NCBI GenBank assembly: GCA_944338165.1 | Contig: CALVLN010000003.1 | Coordinates: 1-64,000, forward strand | DNA length: 64,000 nt | Reading direction: 5' to 3' | Source of the DNA: an uncultured Clostridia bacterium | GTDB lineage: Bacteria; Bacillota; Clostridia; Christensenellales; Borkfalkiaceae | Shown here: positions 7,654-15,653 of the stretch, in pieces | Numbering within the stretch: position 1 is the first letter of the stretch | How the letters are laid out: each line of letters begins with the position of its first letter | Notes under the pieces: model-generated | Seen by the model: the letters and a program-made list of their open reading frames with translations, nothing else | Told to the model about the DNA's origin: nothing | Databases searched by the model: none | Made by a program: the position numbers and the translations under genes

Positions 7654-8871
7654 ATGAAGGACGTCATCGTCGTGGGAGGCGGCGCGTCGGGGCTGCTCGC
7701 GGCGTATGCCGCGGCAAGCAACGGCCACCGCGTGCGCCTGCTCGAAAAGAACGAAAAGGCGGGAAAAAAGATCTATATCACGGGGAAAGGCCGCTGCAAC
7801 GTGACAAACGACTGCCTTCCCGACGAGTTTCTGCAAAACGTCGTCCGCGGCGCAAAGTTTCTGACGGGCGCCGTCTACGCCTTTCCCCCGCAGAAGCTCA
7901 TGCGGCTTCTGGAAGAAAACGGGCTCCCCTTAAAGACGGAGCGGGGCAACCGCGTGTTTCCCGTCAGCGACCATGCAAGCGACGTTACCAAAGCGCTCGT
8001 ATCCGCCTGCACGCGCGCGGGCGTAGACATCGCCTACGGCACGGCCGTTACGGGGCTCCTGATCGAAGACGGCGCCGTGCGCGGGGTGCGGACGGCGGAA
8101 AGGGATCTCGGCGCGTCGTGCGTCGTCCTCTGCACGGGCGGGCTTTCCTATCCTTCGACGGGTTCAACGGGGGACGGCTACCGCTTTGCAGAAGCTGCCG
8201 GTCACACGATCGTGCCCTGCGTGCCGTCGCTCACGGGGCTGAATGCGGCGGGGGATTTTTCGCAGCTGCAGGGCGTCTCCCTCAGAAACGTCGTGCTCAG
8301 CTGCGAGCGGCAGGGGAAAGTGCTTTCTTCCCGTCTCGGCGAACTGCTGTTTACGCATTACGGCATCAGCGGACCGCTCGTGCTGTCCCTCTCTGCGGAG
8401 ATCTGCCGCACGGACGTTGCGTCGCTTTCGCTGTTCCTCGACCTGAAACCGGCGCTTTCCGCGCCGCAGCTGGACGCGCGCCTCGTAAGGGATTTTACGG
8501 CCCGCAAAAACGAGCAGATGAAAAACGTCATGCGCGGGCTGCTGCCCGCCAAATTATGCCCTCCCGTCCTTTATAACGCGGGCATCGCGGAGAAAAAACA
8601 GGCAAACGCCGTCACGCGGGAGGAGCGGGCGCGCCTCGTGGAGGCGCTGAAGCGGTATCCGATCCGTCCCGTATCCCTGCGCGGCTTTTCCGAGGCGGTG
8701 GTGACGAGCGGCGGGGTCTCCCTGAAGGAAGTCAGCCCCAAAACGATGGAAAGCCGCCTCGTCCGCGGGCTGTATTTGTGCGGAGAGCTGCTCGACGCCG
8801 ACGCATACACGGGCGGATTCAACCTGCAATTGGCGTTTTCTACGGGGTATATCGCAGGAAATAGCATATAA
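7654..8871 (+). CDS. NAD(P)/FAD-dependent oxidoreductase, HI0933/YhiN family
   Basis: A 405-residue flavoprotein. GGGASGLLAAYAA (residues 8-20) is the FAD-binding Rossmann loop. GKGRCNVTN (about 46-54) and LLFTHYGISGPLVL (about 232-245) are landmarks of the HI0933-like (YhiN) family, whose reaction is not established. The C-terminus (LLDADAYTGGFNLQLAFSTG) completes the FAD site. The start at 7654 follows AGAGAGGTGG; earlier starts would overlap the terminator. The stop codon lies inside a copy of the dispersed palindromic repeat. Confidence 0.88.
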   Translation: MKDVIVVGGGASGLLAAYAAASNGHRVRLLEKNEKAGKKIYITGKGRCNVTNDCLPDEFLQNVVRGAKFLTGAVYAFPPQKLMRLLEENGLPLKTERGNRVFPVSDHASDVTKALVSACTRAGVDIAYGTAVTGLLIEDGAVRGVRTAERDLGASCVVLCTGGLSYPSTGSTGDGYRFAEAAGHTIVPCVPSLTGLNAAGDFSQLQGVSLRNVVLSCERQGKVLSSRLGELLFTHYGISGPLVLSLSAEICRTDVASLSLFLDLKPALSAPQLDARLVRDFTARKNEQMKNVMRGLLPAKLCPPVLYNAGIAEKKQANAVTREERARLVEALKRYPIRPVSLRGFSEAVVTSGGVSLKEVSPKTMESRLVRGLYLCGELLDADAYTGGFNLQLAFSTGYIAGNSI

Positions 8872-8898
8872 ACATAGTAATATGTCTGACATAATACA
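8868..8898 (+). repeat. dispersed palindromic repeat, copy 1
   Basis: It matches the consensus TTTTRCATAGTATTATGTC-TGACATAATAAC at 25 of 31 positions. The inner part TATGTC-T-GACATA is a perfect palindrome. It begins at the stop codon of the flavoprotein gene and ends 30 bases before the next -35 box. Other copies: 40319-40349, 46847-46877, 52936-52966, 56991-57021, and a weak one at 30016-30035. Confidence 0.7.
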
Positions 8899-8927
8899 GC
8901 ATCTTCCGCGCAAACCACGGCGAAAGT

Positions 8928-8956
8928 TTGACTTTTTCGCCTGAAAACGATATAAT
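8928..8956 (+). promoter_or_regulatory. sigma-A-type promoter of aroH-cmk
   Basis: TTGACT, a 17-base spacer and TATAAT (8951-8956), 34 bases before the ATG at 8991. AGAGGAGG lies ahead of the start. Confidence 0.85.
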
Positions 8957-8990
8957 AGAGCACATAACGATACGGAGAGGAGGCAGATCT

Positions 8991-9998
8991 ATGGTCGTGA
9001 TCCGCGGGGCAACGACGATCGTGCAAGACGAGAAGGAAGAGATCCAAAAGGCGGTCAGCGAACTTCTTTGGCAGATCGTAAACAAAAACAATCTCACGAA
9101 GGACGAGATCACGAGCATCGTCTTTTCCAGCACGTCGGACATCCATTCCTATTACCCGGCCAAGGCGGCGCGGGAAGCGGGGTTCGAGGGGATCTCCCTC
9201 TTTTCCGCACAGGAGCCGGAGATCGACGGCGGGCTCAAGCTCTGCATCCGCGTGATGCTGTTCATTGAAAAAAACATCCGTCCGCTGCACGTTTATCTGC
9301 GCGGCGCGCGGGTGCTCCGCAAAGACCTTGCGCTCAAGATCAACATCGCCATCGACGGCCCGGCGGGGAGCGGAAAATCCACCGTCGCCAAGCTGCTGGC
9401 GCGCGATTATAAGATCTTGTATCTCGATACGGGCGCGATGTACCGCGCCTGCGGGCTGAAGGCGCTGCGCGAGGGCGTGAACGTCGAGGACGAGGGCGCC
9501 GTCTGCTCGCTGCTTTCCTCGCTCGATCTTTCCGTGGAATACCGCGACGGCGTTCAGCACACGCTGCTCGGCGGGGAAGACGTCTCGGAAGAGATCCGCA
9601 CGCCGCCCGTTTCCATGGCGGCGTCCACCGTCTCCAAATATCCGTGCGTCCGCCTGAAGCTGGTGGAAAAACAGCGGGAGATCGCGGGGAAGCTTTCCTG
9701 CGTGCTCGACGGGCGGGACATCGGCACGTATGTGCTCCCGGACGCGGATTTCAAGTTTTTCCTCACTGCCGATACGGACGTGCGCGCCCGGCGCCGCTTT
9801 GACGAGCTGAAAGCGAAGGGGTTTGACGTCGACCTCACGGCACTCAGGGAGGAGATCGCCGCGCGCGACAAACAGGACAGCACGCGCGCGTTCGCGCCGC
9901 TGAAAGCGGCGGACGACGCGGTCGTCATCGACACGTCCCGCCTCAGCGTGGAGGAAGTGCTCGCCTGCATCAAAAAAACCATACAGGAGAAGATATGA
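8991..9998 (+). CDS. cmk: fused chorismate mutase (AroH type) and cytidylate kinase
   Basis: A 335-residue two-domain protein. Residues 1-112 resemble the Bacillus AroH chorismate mutase: RGATTI at the start, then GGLKLCIRVM and HVYLRGARVLRKDL, which include the active-site Arg segment. From about 115 a complete cytidylate kinase follows: P-loop DGPAGSGKS, YLDTGAMYR, DGRDIGTYVLPDA and an RDKQDSTR lid. The reading frame is continuous through the junction with no linker. The first domain would convert chorismate to prephenate, the second phosphorylate CMP/dCMP. It heads the cluster with plsC and ispH-rpsA. Confidence 0.9.
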   Translation: MVVIRGATTIVQDEKEEIQKAVSELLWQIVNKNNLTKDEITSIVFSSTSDIHSYYPAKAAREAGFEGISLFSAQEPEIDGGLKLCIRVMLFIEKNIRPLHVYLRGARVLRKDLALKINIAIDGPAGSGKSTVAKLLARDYKILYLDTGAMYRACGLKALREGVNVEDEGAVCSLLSSLDLSVEYRDGVQHTLLGGEDVSEEIRTPPVSMAASTVSKYPCVRLKLVEKQREIAGKLSCVLDGRDIGTYVLPDADFKFFLTADTDVRARRRFDELKAKGFDVDLTALREEIAARDKQDSTRAFAPLKAADDAVVIDTSRLSVEEVLACIKKTIQEKI

Positions 9999-10774
9999 AT
10001 CCCGAACGCAAAGAGGGCGCGGGGGACGCGCTCCCGCCCGCAGACGCGCCGAAAAAGGCGGAAAAACAGGAAAAAAGCAAGGAAAAAGGCGTGATCTCCT
10101 TCCCGCTGAACAAGAAGGGCCGCCGCGTGAGCCGCCTCATGAATTTTCTGCGCGTGCTGCTGTATCCCATCCATTTTCTCATTTATCCGTTCAAGCTGCA
10201 CGGGCCGCACAAGGCGGGCCCGGGCGCCTGCATCTTCGTCGGCAATCACTATTGCATCTTCGACGTCTTTTATCCCGCGCACACGACGTGGGAGGGCATC
10301 CATTTTCTTTCCAAGCAGTCGGTGATGGATGCGCCCGTCGTGGGTGCGATCGCCAAGAAGTGCGGCGCCATCGGCGCCCTGCGCGACGGATCGGACGTCC
10401 GCACGGTGATGGATTCCATGCGCGTGCTCAAAAACGGGGAAAAAATCTCTATTTTCCCGGAAGGCTCGCGCAATAAGGTATCGGATGAGGAATTTCTGCC
10501 TTTCCACGGCGGCGCGGCGCTCCTTTCCATCAAGACGAAGACGCCCATCATTCCCTTCGTCATCTGCAACCGCCCGAAGGTGTTTCGCGTGACGCACGTC
10601 GTCTTCGGCGAGCCCATGGAATTTTCCGAATATTACGGCAGGAAACTGACGTCTGCCGATTACGAGGAGGCGGACGGCAAGCTGCGCGCGCGGCTGTACG
10701 AGCTGCGCGAGGAGTTCCGTCGCACCCGCGCGGAAAAGAAGGCGAAAAAGGGCGCAGAGCCCGGGAAGGACTAA
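9995..10774 (+). CDS. plsC: 1-acyl-sn-glycerol-3-phosphate acyltransferase
   Basis: A 259-residue membrane-associated acyltransferase that makes phosphatidic acid. The N-terminal 45 residues are highly charged (Glu/Lys-rich). A hydrophobic segment (about 50-63) precedes the catalytic HX4D box NHYCIFD (about 83-89) and the substrate motif FPEGSR (about 155-160). It overlaps the kinase gene by 4 bp (ATGA) and lies 6 bp before ispH-rpsA. Kinase, acyltransferase and IspH-S1 in this order recur in Clostridia. Confidence 0.9.
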   Translation: MNPERKEGAGDALPPADAPKKAEKQEKSKEKGVISFPLNKKGRRVSRLMNFLRVLLYPIHFLIYPFKLHGPHKAGPGACIFVGNHYCIFDVFYPAHTTWEGIHFLSKQSVMDAPVVGAIAKKCGAIGALRDGSDVRTVMDSMRVLKNGEKISIFPEGSRNKVSDEEFLPFHGGAALLSIKTKTPIIPFVICNRPKVFRVTHVVFGEPMEFSEYYGRKLTSADYEEADGKLRARLYELREEFRRTRAEKKAKKGAEPGKD

Positions 10775-10780
10775 GGGGCG

Positions 10781-12865
10781 ATGCAGGTCATCATTGCCGA
10801 GAACGGCGGTTTCTGCAGCGGCGTGAAAAGCGCCGTCGACCTCGCCCTCTCCGTCCCGGCGGAGAACACCTTCGTGCTGGGCGAGCTCATCCACAACCGC
10901 GACGTCGTATCGCTGATCTCGGAACGCGGCATCCGCACGGTCTCCTCGCCGGAGGAGGTGCCGGAAGGGGCGACGCTCATCATCCGTTCGCACGGGGCGG
11001 GGAAGGCCGTCTTCGACGTCTGCGCGCGCCGCGGGATCCGCGTGCTCGACTGCACCTGTCCCTTCGTAAAAAACACGCAGCGCATCGTCTCACGCGCGGG
11101 CGCGGAAGGGAAAACCGTCGTCGTGGCGGGGCACCGGGATCATCCGGAGGTCGTCGGGCTGCTCGGCTGGTGCGGCGCGGAATGCTTCGTTTTTTCCTCG
11201 GAGGAGGATGATTTTTCGATCCTGCGGGAGAAAAACGTGGTTTTGGTCGCGCAAACCACCTTTTCGCAGGAAAAATTTTTAAAAATCTGTGAAATTCTTA
11301 AAAAAGAATGTCAAAAAACAGTTGAGATTTTCCCGACGATTTGTTATACTACTGTAAGACGGCAAAAAGAGGCGGCTGAGATCGCCCGCCTGTGCGATGC
11401 CGTCGTGGTGATCGGCGGCTTGAACAGCAGCAACACCAATAAACTCGGTGAGATCGCTTCCCGTCATTGCGGCCGCGTCATCCGCATCGCGGATGCGGGA
11501 GCGTTCGAATATGAAAAAATCAAAAATTTAAAAAGGGTCGGGCTGATCCTCGGCGCAAGCACGCCGGGTTGGCAGGCTCAGGAGGTTCTTTTCAAGATGG
11601 AAGAAAACAACGCAGAAGTTCAGGCAACGACGATGCAGGATGTCGTTGACGAGATGGGCAAGGAAGAGCGGTACAAGAAAGGGCAGATCATCACTGCCAA
11701 GATCGTATCCGCTTCGGACGAAGGGATCTACGTATCCGCATCGGGCAAGCTTGAGATCATGGTCGCAAAGGACGAGCTCGACTGCGAGGCGTACTCCAAG
11801 GAAGCGTACAGCGCAAAGGTCGGCGAGGAGATCGAACTCATGGTCACCGCCCTCGGCCCCGTCAAGCTTTCCCAGAAGATGGTGAAGAAGATGAAGGAAG
11901 AGGAAGCGATGCTTGCCGATATCGAAGCGGGCGCGGAATTCACCGTCACTTGCACCGGCACCAACAAGGGCGGGCTCACCGCCGAACTCGGGACGTATCC
12001 CGTCTTCGTTCCCGCGAAGGAGATCCGTTCCGGTTACGTGAAAGATCTTGAAAAGTACGTCGGAAAGAAACTTCGCCTCAAGCTCATTGAGATCCGCAAG
12101 GAACGCCGCAAGGAGATCATCGCTTCCCAGCGCGTCATCCTCGAGGCGGAAAAGGCGGAACGCGAGGCGATCAAGGCAGCCAAAGAAGAGGAATTCTTCA
12201 ATTCCATCCAGGTCGGCGACGTCGTGGAAGGTAAGGTCGAACGCGTCACGTCGTTCGGCGCATTCGTTTCCGTCAACGGGTTCGACTGCCTCGCGCACAT
12301 CTCCGATCTGTCCTGGACGGGCGTCAAGGCCGTGACGGACGTTCTGGAGATCGGCAAGAAATATGAGTTCAAGGTCCTCAAGATCGACCGCGAGGGCAAG
12401 AAGGTCTCCATCGGCTACAAGCAACTTCAGCCGCAGCCTTGGGATCTCGTCCGCGATAAGTATAAGGCAGGGGACGTCGTGCACGGCAAGGTCGTCCGCA
12501 TCGTCCCGTTCGGCGCGTTCGTCGAACTGGAAAAGGGCATCGACGGGCTCGTCCACGTCTCCCAGATCTCGCACGAATGGCTGGAGAATCCGACCTCCGC
12601 GCTGAGCATCGGCCAGGAGATCGACGCGAAGATCCTTGCCTTCAACCCCGATGAAAAGCGCATCACGCTTTCCATCAAGGCGATCGAACCCCGTCCCGAG
12701 ACGGCGGAGGTCCGCACGGAGGGCGAACGCCCCGTGCGCGCCAAGAAGGCGAGAAGATCCAACGCACAGAACGGCGAGGAAGAAGAATACAGAGAATGGA
12801 ACGAAGGCGGCCTCGGCGGCGCGTCCATTGCGGAGATGCTTCACCTCGACGAAGAGAACAAGTAA
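10781..12865 (+). CDS. ispH-rpsA: IspH (HMBPP reductase) fused to ribosomal protein S1
   Basis: A 694-residue fusion. Residues 1-272 are IspH, the [4Fe-4S] enzyme of the last MEP-pathway step: cluster cysteines in GGFCSGVK, DCTCPF and ICYTT, plus AGHRDHPEV. From about 295 to 640 four S1 RNA-binding domains follow (for example SFGAFVSVNGFDCLAHISDL and PFGAFVELEKGIDGLVHVSQI). This fusion is known in Clostridia. The junction carries an AGGAGG 11 bases before an in-frame ATG at 11597 (residue 273), and a good promoter lies at 11322-11350, so free S1 is probably also made. DNA around 11260-11350 is markedly AT-rich. Confidence 0.93.
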   Translation: MQVIIAENGGFCSGVKSAVDLALSVPAENTFVLGELIHNRDVVSLISERGIRTVSSPEEVPEGATLIIRSHGAGKAVFDVCARRGIRVLDCTCPFVKNTQRIVSRAGAEGKTVVVAGHRDHPEVVGLLGWCGAECFVFSSEEDDFSILREKNVVLVAQTTFSQEKFLKICEILKKECQKTVEIFPTICYTTVRRQKEAAEIARLCDAVVVIGGLNSSNTNKLGEIASRHCGRVIRIADAGAFEYEKIKNLKRVGLILGASTPGWQAQEVLFKMEENNAEVQATTMQDVVDEMGKEERYKKGQIITAKIVSASDEGIYVSASGKLEIMVAKDELDCEAYSKEAYSAKVGEEIELMVTALGPVKLSQKMVKKMKEEEAMLADIEAGAEFTVTCTGTNKGGLTAELGTYPVFVPAKEIRSGYVKDLEKYVGKKLRLKLIEIRKERRKEIIASQRVILEAEKAEREAIKAAKEEEFFNSIQVGDVVEGKVERVTSFGAFVSVNGFDCLAHISDLSWTGVKAVTDVLEIGKKYEFKVLKIDREGKKVSIGYKQLQPQPWDLVRDKYKAGDVVHGKVVRIVPFGAFVELEKGIDGLVHVSQISHEWLENPTSALSIGQEIDAKILAFNPDEKRITLSIKAIEPRPETAEVRTEGERPVRAKKARRSNAQNGEEEEYREWNEGGLGGASIAEMLHLDEENK
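11322..11350 (+). promoter_or_regulatory. promoter inside ispH, probably for separate S1 expression
   Basis: TTGAGA, a 17-base spacer and TATACT inside an AT-rich stretch of an otherwise GC-rich gene. It lies about 250 bases before the internal start at 11597. Confidence 0.5.
11580..11599 (+). promoter_or_regulatory. internal ribosome binding site and ATG at the IspH/S1 border
   Basis: AGGAGG (11580-11585) followed by an in-frame ATG at 11597-11599 (residue 273) exactly where IspH ends and the S1 part begins. The predicted free S1 protein would have 422 residues. Confidence 0.6.
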
Positions 12866-12885
12866 CCCATCTTGAAAAGCAAAAA

Positions 12886-12911
12886 GATCCGCTTAATCGC
12901 GGATTTTTTTG
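12886..12911 (+). terminator. intrinsic terminator after ispH-rpsA
   Basis: Stem ATCCGC/GCGGAT with loop TTAATC and a run of seven T. Confidence 0.8.
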
Positions 12912-12969
12912 TTTATATATGTTATGTTGAAAACAAGGCGGCGGCTGCCGCATCATGAGGAGTCAAGCA

Positions 12970-14799
12970 ATGGAAAAACAGGGTAATATCCGCATCGCAA
13001 GCGAAAATATGATGCCGATCATCAAAAAATGGCTGTATTCGGAAAAGGACATCTTTCTCCGCGAGATCGTCGCCAACGCCTCGGACGCCATCACCAAGCT
13101 GAAAAAGCTTACCGATCTCGGGGAATACACCCTGCCCGAGGGGGAGAAATACCGCATCACGGTGACGACGGATGAGGAAGCCAAGACGCTGACCGTGGAA
13201 GATAACGGCATCGGCATGACGGCGGAGGAAGTGGAAAAGTACATCACGCAGATCGCTTTTTCGGGGGCGGCAGACTTTGTCGCCAAGTACGAAAAGGCGG
13301 GCGGCGAGGGGATCATCGGCCACTTCGGGCTGGGATTTTATTCCGCCTACATGGTCTCCGATCTCATCGAGATCTATACCAAGTCGTATCGCGACGGCGA
13401 GGCGGCCGTGCACTGGCAGTCCGACGGCAACAGCACGTATACCATCGGCGACTGCGACAAACAGACGCGCGGCACCAAGGTTGTCATGCATCTCTCGCAG
13501 GGGGAGGAGGAGTTTTCCAAGGAATACGTCGTTCGCGGGCTGCTGCGCAAATATTGCTCCTTCATGCCGTATGAGATCTATCTCGATCCCAAATCAGAGC
13601 TTAAAGAGGGGGAGGAAAACAAGCCCGTCAACACGCCCTTCCCGCTTTATATGAAGGACCCCAAAGAATGCACGGAGCAGGAATATAAGGATTTTTACCG
13701 CGATACGTTCGCCGACTATAACGAGCCGCTCTTCTGGATCCACCTGAATATGGATTATCCCTTCCGGCTCAAGGGCATCCTCTATTTCCCCAAGGTAAAA
13801 AAGCAGGTGGAGCTGGAGCGCGGCCAGGTCAAACTTTATTGCAATCAGGTGTACATCGCCGACAACATCAAGGAAGTCATCCCGGAATTTCTGATGCTCC
13901 TGAACGGCGTCATCGATTGCCCGGACATCCCGCTCAACGTTTCCCGTTCCTTCCTGCAGAACGACAGGCAGGTACAGAAGATCGCCAAGCACATCACCAA
14001 AAAGGTCGCCGACAAGCTCAACGAGCTGTATAAGGGCGACCGTGAAAAATACGAGGCGTGCTGGAACGATCTTGCCACCTTCGTCAAATTCGGCTGCCTC
14101 AAGGACGACGAATTTTACGGGCGCGTCAAGGATATCATCATCTACAAAAATCTCGCGGGGGAATACCGTCCCGTCACTTCCTTCTTCGGCGAGGAAGTGT
14201 CCGCCGAGGACGCCAAGGAGGGCAAGCAGCCCGCGCCCGTCTATTACGTCTCCGACGAGAGCAAGCAGGCGCAGTACGTCAAGATGTTCCGGGAAGCGGG
14301 GATGGACGCCATCCTCTGCGATACCTTCATCGATCCGCACTTCATCAGTTATCTCGAATACAAGAATCCCACGCGCGTGCGCTTCCTGCGCATCGACGCC
14401 GAGGTGGACGAGGCGCTCCGCGAAGCGGACGGCGGGGACAAGGAGCTCGAGGATCTTTTCAGCGCGGCGCTTGACGGCAAGAAGGTCAAGGTGAGGACGG
14501 AGAAGCTGAAAAATGCAGACGTGCCCGCCATCGTCAACGTCTCCGAATTCATGCGCCGCATGTCGGAGATGAACTCCTTTTACCGCATGGGCGAGGATGC
14601 GGCGGACGTCACGCTCGTCGTCAATACCGCGAACGCGGCGGTGCAGGCGCTCAAGGGGGCGGAAGCGGAACGCGCCAGGGACGTGGCGCTCGCCGTGTAC
14701 TACCTTGCGCTTTCTGCCTACAAGCAGCTTTCGCCCGAAGAATCGGAGGCGTTTACGCAGATCAACGCGCGCCTCATGCAGGACTACTTAAAAAAATAA
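12970..14799 (+). CDS. htpG: Hsp90-family chaperone HtpG
   Basis: A 609-residue ATP-dependent chaperone. The GHKL ATPase motifs are present: N-box in NASDAITKLK, DNGIGM, and GHFGLGFYSAYMV. The middle-domain landmark DIPLNVSRSFLQND lies at about 315-328. Length matches bacterial HtpG. I prefer the ATG at 12970, preceded by GAGGAG at 8-base spacing, to the ATG five codons upstream. It is a single gene between the ispH-rpsA terminator and the csp promoter. Confidence 0.92.
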   Translation: MEKQGNIRIASENMMPIIKKWLYSEKDIFLREIVANASDAITKLKKLTDLGEYTLPEGEKYRITVTTDEEAKTLTVEDNGIGMTAEEVEKYITQIAFSGAADFVAKYEKAGGEGIIGHFGLGFYSAYMVSDLIEIYTKSYRDGEAAVHWQSDGNSTYTIGDCDKQTRGTKVVMHLSQGEEEFSKEYVVRGLLRKYCSFMPYEIYLDPKSELKEGEENKPVNTPFPLYMKDPKECTEQEYKDFYRDTFADYNEPLFWIHLNMDYPFRLKGILYFPKVKKQVELERGQVKLYCNQVYIADNIKEVIPEFLMLLNGVIDCPDIPLNVSRSFLQNDRQVQKIAKHITKKVADKLNELYKGDREKYEACWNDLATFVKFGCLKDDEFYGRVKDIIIYKNLAGEYRPVTSFFGEEVSAEDAKEGKQPAPVYYVSDESKQAQYVKMFREAGMDAILCDTFIDPHFISYLEYKNPTRVRFLRIDAEVDEALREADGGDKELEDLFSAALDGKKVKVRTEKLKNADVPAIVNVSEFMRRMSEMNSFYRMGEDAADVTLVVNTANAAVQALKGAEAERARDVALAVYYLALSAYKQLSPEESEAFTQINARLMQDYLKK

Positions 14800-14818
14800 A
14801 AAAAATGTTCGTTTGCTA

Positions 14819-14846
14819 TTGACAAATGAACACAATGTGCTATAAT
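14819..14846 (+). promoter_or_regulatory. strong promoter of the cold-shock gene
   Basis: TTGACA, a 16-base spacer and TATAAT. It leaves a leader of about 105 bases before the ATG at 14957. Confidence 0.85.
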
Positions 14847-14850
14847 AAAG

Positions 14851-14943
14851 GTGGCACTGAACGATAGGTGACGTACCCGCGGTAAATACTCGTATTTATA
14901 ACGCGTATTTCTGCGGGTTTTTCCTTTTCCGCAACCGTGCCAC
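14851..14943 (+). promoter_or_regulatory. structured 5' leader of the cold-shock gene
   Basis: GTGGCAC (14851-14857) can pair with GTGCCAC (14937-14943), whose last base abuts the Shine-Dalgarno AGGAGGT (14944-14950). Inside lies a terminator-like hairpin: ACCCGC (14875-14880) with GCGGGT (14913-14918), extended by AAATAC with GTATTT and followed by TTTTT. Long, temperature-sensitive leaders are known for cspA genes. Here the layout suggests either attenuation or cold-dependent exposure of the ribosome site. Confidence 0.5.
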
Positions 14944-14956
14944 AGGAGGTATTTTT

Positions 14957-15169
14957 ATGAGCGGAACCGTAAAATGGTTCAATGATGGCAAGGGGTACGG
15001 ATTCATTTCTAACGATGAGGGCGGCGACGATATTTTCGTCCACTTCTCCGCGATCCAGATGGATGGATTCCGGACGCTCAAAGAGGGGCAGAAGGTCACG
15101 TTCGACACGGAGCCCGATCCCAAAGACAGCGGCAAGCTGCGGGCGATCAACGTCGTTCCCGTGATTTGA
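14957..15169 (+). CDS. cold-shock protein (CspA family)
   Basis: A 70-residue single-domain OB-fold protein. RNP1-like KGYGFIS (residues 13-19) and RNP2-like DIFVHFSAI (25-33) are intact. It binds single-stranded RNA/DNA as an RNA chaperone. AGGAGGT at 6-base spacing precedes the ATG. A monocistronic gene with a strong promoter, a long leader and a bidirectional terminator. Confidence 0.95.
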   Translation: MSGTVKWFNDGKGYGFISNDEGGDDIFVHFSAIQMDGFRTLKEGQKVTFDTEPDPKDSGKLRAINVVPVI

Positions 15170-15185
15170 CGGCCCTTTCCGGAAG

Positions 15186-15217
15186 AAAAAAGACGCGCTG
15201 AATACGCGTCTTTTTTT
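15186..15217. terminator. bidirectional terminator between csp and spoVG
   Basis: GACGCG/CGCGTC stem flanked by an A-run (15186-15191) and a T-run (15211-15217), serving the two converging genes. Confidence 0.85.
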
Positions 15218-15236
15218 CGTGCCGGAAATTGACCGT

Positions 15237-15512
15237 TTACGCCTGCGGTTCGGCAGTTTGCGTCCTGAAAAACTCGTCGAGGATGCTTTTTTGCAGCATG
15301 TTGCGCGTCTCCGTGTTCAGCGGATGCGCGATGTCTTTGTAGCCGCCTTCCGCCGTCTTGCGGTTGGGCATCATGATGTAAAAGCCGTCCTCCCGCTCGT
15401 AGATGCGGATGTCGTGCACGGCAAAGCAATTGTCGATGGTGAACGACGCGACGGCGCGCAGCTTGCTCTCGATCCGGTGGATCAGCCGGATGCGTATATC
15501 GGAGATGGTCAT
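15237..15512 (-). CDS. spoVG: septation/sporulation regulator SpoVG
   Basis: A 91-residue protein matching SpoVG over its core: SDIRIRLI at the start, RAVASFTIDNCFAVHDIRI, then MPNRKTAEGGYKDIAHPLN. SpoVG is a small nucleic-acid-binding regulator affecting cell division and sporulation. I use the ATG at 15512, which has AAAGGA about 7 bases ahead and fits the family N-terminus; an ATG 7 codons upstream exists. A TATAAT on the minus strand (15550-15555) lies upstream. Confidence 0.93.
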   Translation of the reverse strand: MTISDIRIRLIHRIESKLRAVASFTIDNCFAVHDIRIYEREDGFYIMMPNRKTAEGGYKDIAHPLNTETRNMLQKSILDEFFRTQTAEPQA

Positions 15513-15653
15513 AATTTCATCCTTTGCAATCAATATGTTGTTCTTTTCATTATAATATCATACTTTCGGAAAAAATACAATATATTTGCTGAAATTTTTT
15601 GAGAAAAAATCAAAAAAAACACACATGCCCGAAAACACGGCATAGGATGAGAT

